The notes under the pieces: generated by a model
The model's database searches: none
Told to the model about the DNA's origin: nothing
What the model saw: the letters and a program-made list of their open reading frames with translations, nothing else
Part shown: piece by piece, positions 45,529 to 52,443 of the stretch
How the letters are laid out: the number at the start of each line of letters is the position of its first letter
Position numbering within the stretch: the first letter of the stretch is position 1
Position numbers and translations under genes: made by a program
DNA from: Fibrobacter sp. UBA7003
GTDB taxonomy: Bacteria > Fibrobacterota > Fibrobacteria > Fibrobacterales > Fibrobacteraceae
Direction: 5' to 3'
Assembly: GCA_002449765.1 (NCBI GenBank)
Contig: DJXN01000014.1
Location: 1-64,000, forward strand
DNA: 64,000 nucleotides

Positions 45529-46353
45529 ATGAACCAGTACCTAGACATATACCAGTTTACGCACTTCCGCAAGTTCCTGGAAGAATACCAGACCGCCCGC
45601 GCCAAGGCGGAACCCGGCTTTACGCGTACCGAAATCTGCAACCTTCTCGGGCTCGAGAAGAGCCGCAGCTACTTTGCCGATGTCCTCAGGGGCAAGAAGG
45701 TCAGCCCCCGCATGGTGGCAAAGTTCATCGAAATCCTCGAACTCGACAAGAAAGAGGCGAAGTACTTCGAGACGATGGTGGAACTCGACCAGGCGAAAAA
45801 CGACGCCGCCCGCAACGCAGCGATGCAGGAACTGCTGAAACTGCACCCGAACCCGCAGCACATATTAAATGAAGACGCCTACGAATATTATAGCCGCTGG
45901 TACCACAGCGCGCTCTTCGCCATACTGGACGCGATGGACGTGGGCGACGACATGGCGCCCGTGCAGAAGAGGATTTTCCCGAAGGTCCCTCTCGGCAAGC
46001 TGAAGGATTCGCTCGCCCTGCTGGAACGCCTCGGGCTTGCCCGCAAGAACGAAGAAGGCTTCTGGAAACCCACCAAGGAAAGCATCAGCAGCGGGCCGTA
46101 CAACAACGCGGAACTCATCAAGCAGTACCAGTTGCAGTGTTTCGAGCTCTCGAAACAGGCGCTCATCACGCCGCCCAAGAAGCCGACCGTCATGAGCACT
46201 CTCACGTTCAGCATCTCGAGCGAGGCGTACAAGAAGCTCGAGGCCGAACTGCAGGAATTCAAGGCGAAGGCAAGGCGCATCATCGGCGAGGACAAGGAGC
46301 ATGCCGACGGCGTCTACCAGATGAACATCCACCTGTTTTCGAATTTGGAGTAG
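45529..46353 (+). CDS. TIGR02147-family putative regulator
   Basis: A 274-residue soluble protein of the TIGR02147 type, a paralogous family expanded in Fibrobacter. The N-terminal region holds an XRE-like helix-turn-helix (FTRTEICNLLGLEKSRSYFA to VAKFIEILELDKKEAKYF); the C-terminal half is helical with a second DNA-binding-like unit (LKDSLALLERLGLARKNEEG). It lies 7 nt before a large lipoprotein gene, an arrangement suggesting it regulates that gene. A TATATT box (45493-45498) precedes it. The regulatory role is inferred. Confidence 0.8.
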   Translation: MNQYLDIYQFTHFRKFLEEYQTARAKAEPGFTRTEICNLLGLEKSRSYFADVLRGKKVSPRMVAKFIEILELDKKEAKYFETMVELDQAKNDAARNAAMQELLKLHPNPQHILNEDAYEYYSRWYHSALFAILDAMDVGDDMAPVQKRIFPKVPLGKLKDSLALLERLGLARKNEEGFWKPTKESISSGPYNNAELIKQYQLQCFELSKQALITPPKKPTVMSTLTFSISSEAYKKLEAELQEFKAKARRIIGEDKEHADGVYQMNIHLFSNLE

Positions 46354-46360
46354 GGGTTTT

Positions 46361-48019
46361 ATGTTTGGACGAAATATTTATTCGAATGTCATCCTGTTCG
46401 CGGGGGCGGTTTTCGCGCTCCTCAGCGCATGCAGCAACGGCACGGACACCACAGGTGTGATTACCGAGACGGAATCGGGACAGACGGCCCAGGCGGAATA
46501 CGTAAAGGTGACCGGCATCGTGAACGGAACGGACGGCAAGCCCATCCCGCAGGCACGCGTGTACTTCACAGGCGACGACTCCCTCACCCACCACACCATA
46601 GTCCTCGACTCTACCCTTTCGGATGACGACGGAACGTTCGCGTTCGACAGCATCGCCGATTGCACCCGGCGTCACGGATGCACTGCAAGGCTTTTCGCAA
46701 AGGCCGCCATCAAGAAAGATACGCTGGTCGGCTTCATTTACGACTACCATTATTTCTCCTCGCGTGATTCGAGCATCGTCCATCACGAGATCGAAATCGG
46801 CGAACCGGCGACACTCAACATCGCCACGGCAGAATTGCGTGATCATCACAATGTTGACGCCGATTCCATCTGCTTCGAAGGAAGTTTCGTCTGCGCGGCC
46901 ATCACGCAAGAGGACATCGAAAACGGTTACCTCACCATCGAAGGAGTCCCCCCGGGAATAATCGGCGCCAAATGGATTTGGCACGAAGGAAAGGCGCAAG
47001 AATCGGGGGGCACCCTGGAACTCAAGCCCGGCAGCACATTCTTCTGGGGCGTGGGAGGCGGTGGCTATGCAGTCGATTCCATCAGGCTCGCGCTCCCCGA
47101 ACGCGCACTCCACCTGCTCGATTCCCTCGGGCTTGAACCCACACTGGATTCCCTGTTCATCCCCTACAAGCTTTCGACAAAGGTCTACGATTACCCGGAA
47201 AACGACGACTACGGCAACACCCCCGATCCGCTCGTCGACGAGCTCGGCAACCGCATCTTCTCGCTGAAGGCCGAAGGCGAAACGCAGGAAGCCCGCTACT
47301 GGATGTCCGTCAGAAGGATTGGCAAGGATACGCTAACAGCCCGCTGGCTACAGGGCGGCTACATCACTGACGAAATCTACCCCAACATCCAGCACCTCCA
47401 TGCCACCATAGAACCCGGGACTACGTTCGAAGACACGCTGTTCAACACGCACAGTGAATCCTTCGGATATTGCATCATGTACAAGCGGCAGCAAAATACG
47501 GCGGCGACGGAGACCGCCCTTGGCGACAACTGCACCATTACGCACGAATACAACTGGCAAGAAAACAGTTTCGCAGTCAGCTTCTGGCTCGACACCAAGG
47601 ATATCGACACCGACTCGAAGCCCGTCCTCTTCTCTGCGGGCAACGACACTCTCGGTTTCAAGATTGCCCAATGCGAAAGCGACCCGCAATCCGTGTGCAC
47701 CATGCTCAAGGTTAGCGCCGACTCGGCCAATAGCGAAGTATACGGAAAGACAAAATTCTTCGACGGAAAGAAACACCACTTCTCTCTTGTCATCTACGAG
47801 AAGCACCTGACCATCGCCATCGACGGGCAGACGGTCCACGACACCGACCTGAAACCCGCCGCAGAATTCTACGGCGGAATCCGCGGAATCCGCACCGGCG
47901 ACTATACGCTCGAGGACTTTGTCACATTCCTCCCGGGAAGTTACATCCGCAAGGACGGCGAAAAGGATTGGACACGCCTCCAGGCATGGCTCATGGCGTT
48001 CTACGAATTGCAAAAATAG
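46361..48019 (+). CDS. Large lipoprotein with carboxypeptidase-regulatory-like and LamG-like domains
   Basis: A 552-residue envelope protein with lipobox LLSAC (Cys24). After the anchor comes a strand-rich domain resembling the carboxypeptidase regulatory-like fold (VTGIVNGTDGKPIPQARVYF), a middle region, and a C-terminal LamG/concanavalin-like domain (about 395-540; SFAVSFWLDTKD, KHHFSLVIYEKHLTIAIDG). LamG domains bind glycans or proteins, so a surface carbohydrate-binding role is plausible. No catalytic residues evident. Coupled to the TIGR02147 gene; followed by a terminator. Confidence 0.78.
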   Translation: MFGRNIYSNVILFAGAVFALLSACSNGTDTTGVITETESGQTAQAEYVKVTGIVNGTDGKPIPQARVYFTGDDSLTHHTIVLDSTLSDDDGTFAFDSIADCTRRHGCTARLFAKAAIKKDTLVGFIYDYHYFSSRDSSIVHHEIEIGEPATLNIATAELRDHHNVDADSICFEGSFVCAAITQEDIENGYLTIEGVPPGIIGAKWIWHEGKAQESGGTLELKPGSTFFWGVGGGGYAVDSIRLALPERALHLLDSLGLEPTLDSLFIPYKLSTKVYDYPENDDYGNTPDPLVDELGNRIFSLKAEGETQEARYWMSVRRIGKDTLTARWLQGGYITDEIYPNIQHLHATIEPGTTFEDTLFNTHSESFGYCIMYKRQQNTAATETALGDNCTITHEYNWQENSFAVSFWLDTKDIDTDSKPVLFSAGNDTLGFKIAQCESDPQSVCTMLKVSADSANSEVYGKTKFFDGKKHHFSLVIYEKHLTIAIDGQTVHDTDLKPAAEFYGGIRGIRTGDYTLEDFVTFLPGSYIRKDGEKDWTRLQAWLMAFYELQK

Positions 48020-48066
48020 TAGACACGACTCACGTAATTTGTCATCCCCACCACCTTTTACTTGTC

Positions 48067-48093
48067 ATCCCCGCGAAGGCGGGGATCTTTTTT
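48067..48093 (+). terminator. Terminator after the lipoprotein gene
   Basis: ATCCCCGC-GAAG-GCGGGGAT followed by CTTTTTT. A partial copy of the first arm (TCATCCCC) occurs 25 nt before, like a degenerate REP-type duplication. The next gene's -10 box (48096-48101) begins 3 nt after. Confidence 0.88.
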
Positions 48094-48095
48094 AT

Positions 48096-48101
48096 TATAT
48101 T
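48096..48101 (+). promoter_or_regulatory. TATATT -10-like box, ferredoxin gene
   Basis: TATATT followed by 8 nt (GTTTTACA) and the ATG at 48110; no ribosome binding site. Confidence 0.5.
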
Positions 48102-48109
48102 GTTTTACA

Positions 48110-48301
48110 ATGAAAAAACTCGTTCACGACCGTAAGATCTGCCTCGCCTGCGCGGGCTGCGTTGGCGTGTGCCCCAAGATGGCGCTCGACATGTTCGGGC
48201 TCGACCTGCAGATTGATTCCGAAAAATGCGTGCGCTGCGGCATCTGCGCAAAGGCATGCCCCGTCGGTGCGCTCACGATTACGGAGGTGAACGATGCTTG
48301 A
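48110..48301 (+). CDS. 2[4Fe-4S] ferredoxin
   Basis: A 63-residue bacterial-type ferredoxin with two cluster motifs, CLACAGCVGVCP and CVRCGICAKACP. Electron carrier in the cytoplasm. The stop overlaps the next gene by 8 nt, so it is probably the dedicated electron donor of the geranylgeranyl reductase-like flavoprotein that follows. Start at 48110 (MKKLVHDRK) chosen over a further upstream in-frame ATG lying within the preceding terminator. Confidence 0.92.
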   Translation: MKKLVHDRKICLACAGCVGVCPKMALDMFGLDLQIDSEKCVRCGICAKACPVGALTITEVNDA

Positions 48302-49511
48302 TTCCCGTTACGATGTCGTGGTGATAGGTGCCGGGCCCGGCGGCTCCGTTGCCGCAAGGAACTTAGCACGGGCGGGGCACAAGGTTTTGCTCCTCGAGAA
48401 GCGCGAACGCATCGGCTTCCCGGTACGGTGCGGGGAGGCGAGCACCACGCTGGCCGACCTCCAGACATACGGCCCCATCGACGAGAGCTGCATCGAGAGC
48501 ATCATCAACGGGCTTTACATTTACGGCCCGAACGGCGTGAACATTGAAGTCCCGAAACCGAACACGGGCATCATGCTCAACCGCGAAGTTTTTGACCCGT
48601 GGCTCGCAAAACTTGCAGCCGACGACGGCGCCCAGGTAGAGACCTGCGCACGTGCCGAATTCGTGGGCGATGTCGAGGGCGATGCCCGCATGGTGCGAGT
48701 CGTGCTCGGGAAAGGCAACGGCGACGGTAGCGTGACCGAAACGGGCACGCAGGAAATTTTTGCGAAGATGGTCATCGCGGCCGACGGCGTGGAAAGCCGC
48801 ATCGGGCGCATGGTGGGCCTCAAGAGCGTCCAGGACCCGCGCGAAACGTGCACGGGTGTCGACATCCAGGTGCAGGGAATCTTGACCAAGCCCGACTACC
48901 TCACCTTCTGGCAGGGACACGACTTTATCAACGACGGCTACATCTGGAGTTTCCCGAAGCAGAAGTCGAACGTCACGAACTTCGGCGCAGGGTTTCTCGC
49001 CGCGGGCAAGCATGCAGGCAACATTCTCGAAATCACGATGGAATGGCTCGAAAAACTCTTCCCGGGGGCAAAGATCAACCATACCGTAGGCGGGCTCGTG
49101 CCTGTTTCCAGCACGCTCAAGGACTACACGCTCGACCGCCTGGCCCTCGTGGGCGACGCCGCCCACCACACCAACCCGCTCACGGGTGGTGGCATCGCGG
49201 CCGCGATGAGGGCCGGCCGATTCTGCGCCGACTACGTGGACATGGGCCTCAGGGCAACCTCCGGCGAGGCTGCGGCACTCAGCCGCAACTTCCTCAAGCA
49301 GTACGAAAAGCGCTGCTACGAGTACTTCGGCAAGACGCACGATTTCGAGTACAAGTTCCGCAGGTTCCTGCTCGCCATCAATCGCGAAGACCAGATTGGC
49401 CTCTACAAGGTACTGCAGGGGTTCGCCCTGAGCGGGTACAAGAAGAGCGCCTTCCTCAAGACGCCCGTCCAGACCGCCAAATACCTGTACAAGTTCTGGA
49501 AATTCAAGTAA
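48294..49511 (+). CDS. Geranylgeranyl reductase-family flavoprotein
   Basis: A 405-residue FAD-dependent oxidoreductase of the TIGR02032 family. It has the dinucleotide motif VVIGAGPGGSVAARNLARAG, the family segment GFPVRCGEA, AADGVESRIGRMVG and the second FAD motif LALVGDAAHHTNPLTGGGIA. Members saturate isoprenoid chains in archaeal lipids, chlorophyll and some menaquinones. The paired ferredoxin is as in archaeal systems. The substrate here is not shown by sequence: possible targets are a menaquinone side chain or a polyprenyl lipid. Confidence 0.85.
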   Translation: MLDSRYDVVVIGAGPGGSVAARNLARAGHKVLLLEKRERIGFPVRCGEASTTLADLQTYGPIDESCIESIINGLYIYGPNGVNIEVPKPNTGIMLNREVFDPWLAKLAADDGAQVETCARAEFVGDVEGDARMVRVVLGKGNGDGSVTETGTQEIFAKMVIAADGVESRIGRMVGLKSVQDPRETCTGVDIQVQGILTKPDYLTFWQGHDFINDGYIWSFPKQKSNVTNFGAGFLAAGKHAGNILEITMEWLEKLFPGAKINHTVGGLVPVSSTLKDYTLDRLALVGDAAHHTNPLTGGGIAAAMRAGRFCADYVDMGLRATSGEAAALSRNFLKQYEKRCYEYFGKTHDFEYKFRRFLLAINREDQIGLYKVLQGFALSGYKKSAFLKTPVQTAKYLYKFWKFK

Positions 49512-49519
49512 GCGGTCCG

Positions 49520-50230
49520 CTAGAACAACCCTTCTGCATTCGTGCTCGAAAGCACACGGTTGTAAATAATCCGCTTGCCCTTCACGCCGTCGCTTGCGCA
49601 AACATGGTCGAATGGAGGCTTGAGCATCGAGGCCACAAGATGAGCCGCGACGGATTCCGCGAACACCGGACGGATTCTCGCCGGCAGTATCGCGAGATGC
49701 TTGCCAAAAATCTTCTGCATGAGTTCTTCGCCGAATCGCTTGTCCTTGTGCTTGCCGAGCAGTAGCGACGGACGCACGAGCGTTAGCGCCTCGAAGTTCA
49801 TCATCGTGAGGCCTTCCTCGAGCATGCCCTTCAGGCGGTTGTAGAAGAACGGCGAATGCGAATTCGCGCCCTGCGCACTCACGCACAGAAAATGCCTCAC
49901 GCCCGCCTTCTTTGCGACGGCCGCAAGCGATAGCGGGAGCCTCACATCGATTTTCTCCTGCGCGGGCTTGCTACCCGCCTGCTTGATAGTCGTGCCGAGG
50001 CAGCATATCGCCGCGTCGAGGCCCGCAAACTTCTCGCGTAACGTTTCCACCTGTTCAAAGTCAACCACATCGAAGTCAACTTTCGCGGCACCCTCTAAAA
50101 TACCGGTTTCGGCGGGCTCGGGCACGCGACGCACCGGGCAGTACACATGCTCCACCTGGTCAAGGCACACCAGGAGTTTCAAGACATTTTTCCCGACAAG
50201 GCCGGTCGAACCGAAAAGCGCAACTTTCAT
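49520..50230 (-). CDS. NAD(P)-binding oxidoreductase (SDR-like, HTATIP2 type)
   Basis: A 236-residue atypical short-chain dehydrogenase with the nucleotide loop GSTGLVGKNVLKLL and AAICCLGTTIKQAGS, like NAD(P)H-binding HTATIP2/YwnB relatives. It probably uses NADPH; substrate unknown. The family active-site Tyr region (SHSPFFYNRLKGMLE) is present. It converges on the reductase gene with an 8-nt gap. TAAATTT lies 5 nt before the ATG. Confidence 0.8.
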   Translation of the reverse strand: MKVALFGSTGLVGKNVLKLLVCLDQVEHVYCPVRRVPEPAETGILEGAAKVDFDVVDFEQVETLREKFAGLDAAICCLGTTIKQAGSKPAQEKIDVRLPLSLAAVAKKAGVRHFLCVSAQGANSHSPFFYNRLKGMLEEGLTMMNFEALTLVRPSLLLGKHKDKRFGEELMQKIFGKHLAILPARIRPVFAESVAAHLVASMLKPPFDHVCASDGVKGKRIIYNRVLSSTNAEGLF

Positions 50231-50235
50231 ACTGT

Positions 50236-50242
50236 AAATTTA
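50236..50242 (-). promoter_or_regulatory. TAAATTT -10-like box, SDR-like gene
   Basis: TAAATTT-acagt-ATG, gap 5 nt. Just upstream lie short TCATTAGTCATTGG-type direct repeats (50244-50272). Confidence 0.55.
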
Positions 50243-50305
50243 GTCATTAGTCATTGGTCAATGGTCATTAGCACATTCAATCGCAGCCATGCAGCCATAA
50301 CCACG

Positions 50306-50911
50306 CTAGTCCTTTATGCAGCGGACGGAATTTCCAAAGCCCCGTCCCCTATAATTAAAATAAGGGGCATTATCAGCATCGACCAAATTCATCTCGTAAA
50401 GTTCCTTGTTCGCATTTTCCGTAGAACCCCAAAAGCCAGTACCAACAGTCTCTTCAGAGAAACCTTCATCATCCCCCGTGGTTCCCCCATCGAACCAAGT
50501 ACCGGCAGGCAGTGCCGAAAAACCGAAAGCATCCGAACCATTGCCACCATCGTTCCAACCGCTTTTCGACTTCAATTTCTCGCCCGCAATTTTTTCACCA
50601 CCGACAGTCTTTATTAAAATATCGAATTCTTCCTTACTGGGCAAGTGCCAACCCGCAGGGCACACTTTCAGCGCAGCATCCCTCGTGTAGAGGCGACCAT
50701 ATTTTTTGCAGTTGCTAGTATCGTTGTTGTAACAATAGCTGTCTGCTATTTCGTAATCCAGGTTCTCGGCCATCCAGGTCTGCGCGCCAATTGTAGTTGT
50801 CTTGTAGACGCGACCATCGCGCGGGTCTTTCAACACATTCTCCGCCTCGTTACACCCGATAAGGGCAACCGCCATCAGCGCAATCAAGATGAAAAAGAAC
50901 CTTTTAGACAT
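50306..50911 (-). CDS. FISUMP-domain lipoprotein
   Basis: A 201-residue lipoprotein: lipobox LIGC (Cys20), then a FISUMP (Fibrobacter succinogenes major paralogous) domain, TIGR02145 type, with DPRDGRVYKTTTIGAQTWMA, PAGWHLPSKEEF, the Gly-rich core and FGNSVRCIKD at the end. The domain is widely repeated in Fibrobacter surface proteins; its function is unknown. TATATTT (50917-50923) lies 5 nt before the ATG. The 94 nt between its stop and the SDR-like gene start hold no gene. Confidence 0.9.
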   Translation of the reverse strand: MSKRFFFILIALMAVALIGCNEAENVLKDPRDGRVYKTTTIGAQTWMAENLDYEIADSYCYNNDTSNCKKYGRLYTRDAALKVCPAGWHLPSKEEFDILIKTVGGEKIAGEKLKSKSGWNDGGNGSDAFGFSALPAGTWFDGGTTGDDEGFSEETVGTGFWGSTENANKELYEMNLVDADNAPYFNYRGRGFGNSVRCIKD

Positions 50912-50959
50912 GTTTTAAATATATGTTATTTAATCAATTTGAGTTCAAAAATACGTCCC

Positions 50960-50999
50960 TTACATACTATTTTGCCTGTTGAGGGGCTTTAGTATGTAA
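50960..50999. repeat. 40-nt inverted-repeat unit 1
   Basis: Arms TTACATACTA (50960-50969) and TAGTATGTAA (50990-50999), perfect complements, with a 20-nt centre containing TTTTGCC. Confidence 0.9.
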
Positions 51000-51055
51000 T
51001 TTTCGCAAAATCACAAATAAACTAACAATCAAAAAAGCACTTTTAACAGTTTATT

Positions 51056-51095
51056 TTACATACTAACAAAGCATTTTCCGACATCTAGTATGTAA
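51056..51095. repeat. 40-nt inverted-repeat unit 2
   Basis: Arms TTACATACTA (51056-51065) and TAGTATGTAA (51086-51095) extend by one more pair to TTTACATACTA/TAGTATGTAAA; centre is 20 nt and unlike unit 1. Confidence 0.9.
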
Positions 51096-51129
51096 AGCAT
51101 CACGCGAATTCCCCCACACGTCCACATTC

Positions 51130-51169
51130 TTACATACTTTTTCATCTCTTTTGCCGTTTTAGTATGTAA
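51130..51169. repeat. 40-nt inverted-repeat unit 3
   Basis: Arms TTACATACTT (51130-51139) and TAGTATGTAA (51160-51169), one mismatch at the inner base; 20-nt centre includes TTTTGCC as in unit 1. A lone half-site TTACATAC recurs at 52357-52364, before glgP. Confidence 0.88.
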
Positions 51170-51243
51170 GAGTGTCAAAAAAGCCCCCCAAACCATGTGC
51201 AAGCCACCTCTTAGGACGACTTTTCTTTTTTATCTTTATCATT

Positions 51244-51480
51244 ATGGCATTCTTCACGAGATCGAACCTAGACGACCTGCGGCGCGAAGCGGACCAGCTT
51301 TCCATCTGCGTCGAACATTTTTTGTACGCCTCCGAAATCGTGCCCGAGTGGGACGAGAAAACCAAGGGGTTTTACGATAACTGTATAGAAAAATGCAACG
51401 GCCGACTCAAGGCCATCCACTTCCTGATGGAAAACATCCGTACGCAGAAAGAATCGGCCCCAGAATCCGAAGACCCCTAG
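51244..51480 (+). CDS. Small orphan protein
   Basis: A 78-residue soluble, charged, helical protein (MAFFTRSNLDDLRREADQLS). No family recognised. The ATG at 51244 is chosen because TATCTTT lies 6 nt upstream, the arrangement seen for many genes here; an in-frame ATG at 51172 would add a Pro-rich and hydrophobic N-terminus of 24 residues. It lies directly after the repeat units and before an AT-rich orphan gene. Confidence 0.55.
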   Translation: MAFFTRSNLDDLRREADQLSICVEHFLYASEIVPEWDEKTKGFYDNCIEKCNGRLKAIHFLMENIRTQKESAPESEDP

Positions 51481-51569
51481 GACATCCCCGCTAGGTTGCA
51501 CTCAGTAGTCCAAACCAAATGCCCATAGCGAAACAGTGTTGAGGAATCCGCGGTCAAAAAGAGAACGAT

Positions 51570-52313
51570 ATGCTTGATTGGCTTTTTGGGAAATCTTATC
51601 AGTATCTAGTATTGATAAACTATGATAGGTCTTTTAAGATCTCACGAGAATTACTCGATGCAATTTGTGCTTATCCAGCAAACGCATTCAAGCCTCGCAA
51701 GTATCATTTCTTGACTGAAAGATATAATGATATAAATGTTCCCGCAAAATCCATTTCGGAAGTCAAATTCAGTTCCATGATATCGGCTTCATTGTATTTT
51801 GAAACTTCAGAAGGCATATTAGATTGGCTCAATCTATTGCATATAAGTGATGGACACCCCAAAGGTTACAATGAGGTATATGTTCTTTTTGAAAATCCAG
51901 ATATCTCAAATTTCATTTTGTATTTGAAAGATTTTTTCGCAGCTGATTATGGCTATGTTTGTAAAGCCAAGAATTGCCAAAGTAAATGTATCAGCAATGT
52001 TGTGTCTAATGGCGACTCGTGGCAAGCCTATCATAAAAAAATTCTTCAAGGTTGTATAAGGGATATCTATCCTGTCAATATTCTGAACTCCGCCTATGTT
52101 CAAGATTCCTTGATAAATAAAATCAAAGAGGATGAACGAATGGGGAACTTGGATTCATCCGTCGACGGATATATAATATGGAACGTTGAACCATCAAACA
52201 TCCGCTACGTGCGCCGCGTCTGCAAGAAAATGGGGCTGTTGATATCTGCAATGCGAGTACCCACCGAGTTTGCAAGAAAATGTTTGGATGAAATTGTGGG
52301 TAAACAAGAATAG
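51570..52313 (+). CDS. AT-rich orphan protein
   Basis: A 247-residue soluble protein of unknown family. Its codon use (many AAT, TTT, ATA, GAT) and low GC contrast sharply with the GC-rich neighbours, suggesting horizontal acquisition. Features are an alternating alpha/beta pattern, four central cysteines (VCKAKNCQSKC, LQGC) and a basic C-terminus (RYVRRVCKKMG). In size and style it recalls contact-toxin immunity proteins, but that is a guess with no motif support. No toxin gene is next to it. The start codon has only weak upstream purines (AGAGAACG). Confidence 0.65.
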   Translation: MLDWLFGKSYQYLVLINYDRSFKISRELLDAICAYPANAFKPRKYHFLTERYNDINVPAKSISEVKFSSMISASLYFETSEGILDWLNLLHISDGHPKGYNEVYVLFENPDISNFILYLKDFFAADYGYVCKAKNCQSKCISNVVSNGDSWQAYHKKILQGCIRDIYPVNILNSAYVQDSLINKIKEDERMGNLDSSVDGYIIWNVEPSNIRYVRRVCKKMGLLISAMRVPTEFARKCLDEIVGKQE

Positions 52314-52378
52314 CCGCTCGCAAGCATGTTTTGCCCCCGCTTTTATTAAAATCCTTTTACATACAGGACAGTTTTTTC

Positions 52379-52385
52379 TAAATTT
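52379..52385 (+). promoter_or_regulatory. TAAATTT -10-like box, glgP
   Basis: TAAATTT would start RNA near 52392, giving a leader of about 50 nt before glgP. A half-site of the upstream repeat arm lies at 52357-52364. Confidence 0.45.
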
Positions 52386-52443
52386 ACCGCCGTAAAATCG
52401 GGTTTCCCGAACCAGTTTAAACCATAAACCCATAGGCTTAGTC

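Larger units (their letters stand above)
50912..51243. other. AT-rich intergenic island with inverted-repeat units
   Basis: This stretch is much richer in A/T than its surroundings. It holds the -10 box of the FISUMP gene (50917-50923), the three 40-nt inverted-repeat units listed next, and the TATCTTT box (51231-51237) of the small orphan gene. An alternative upstream ATG at 51172 would place the third unit right before a start codon. No transposase or long reading frame is visible. Confidence 0.7.

Noticed and set aside
48363..49886. A 507-residue minus-strand frame across the geranylgeranyl reductase gene
   Set aside because: Shadow frame; the plus-strand flavoprotein has all its motifs.
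50960..51169. CRISPR array
   Set aside because: The repeated 10-mers alternate in orientation and the intervals are irregular (20, 56, 20, 34, 20 nt); no cas gene is present.
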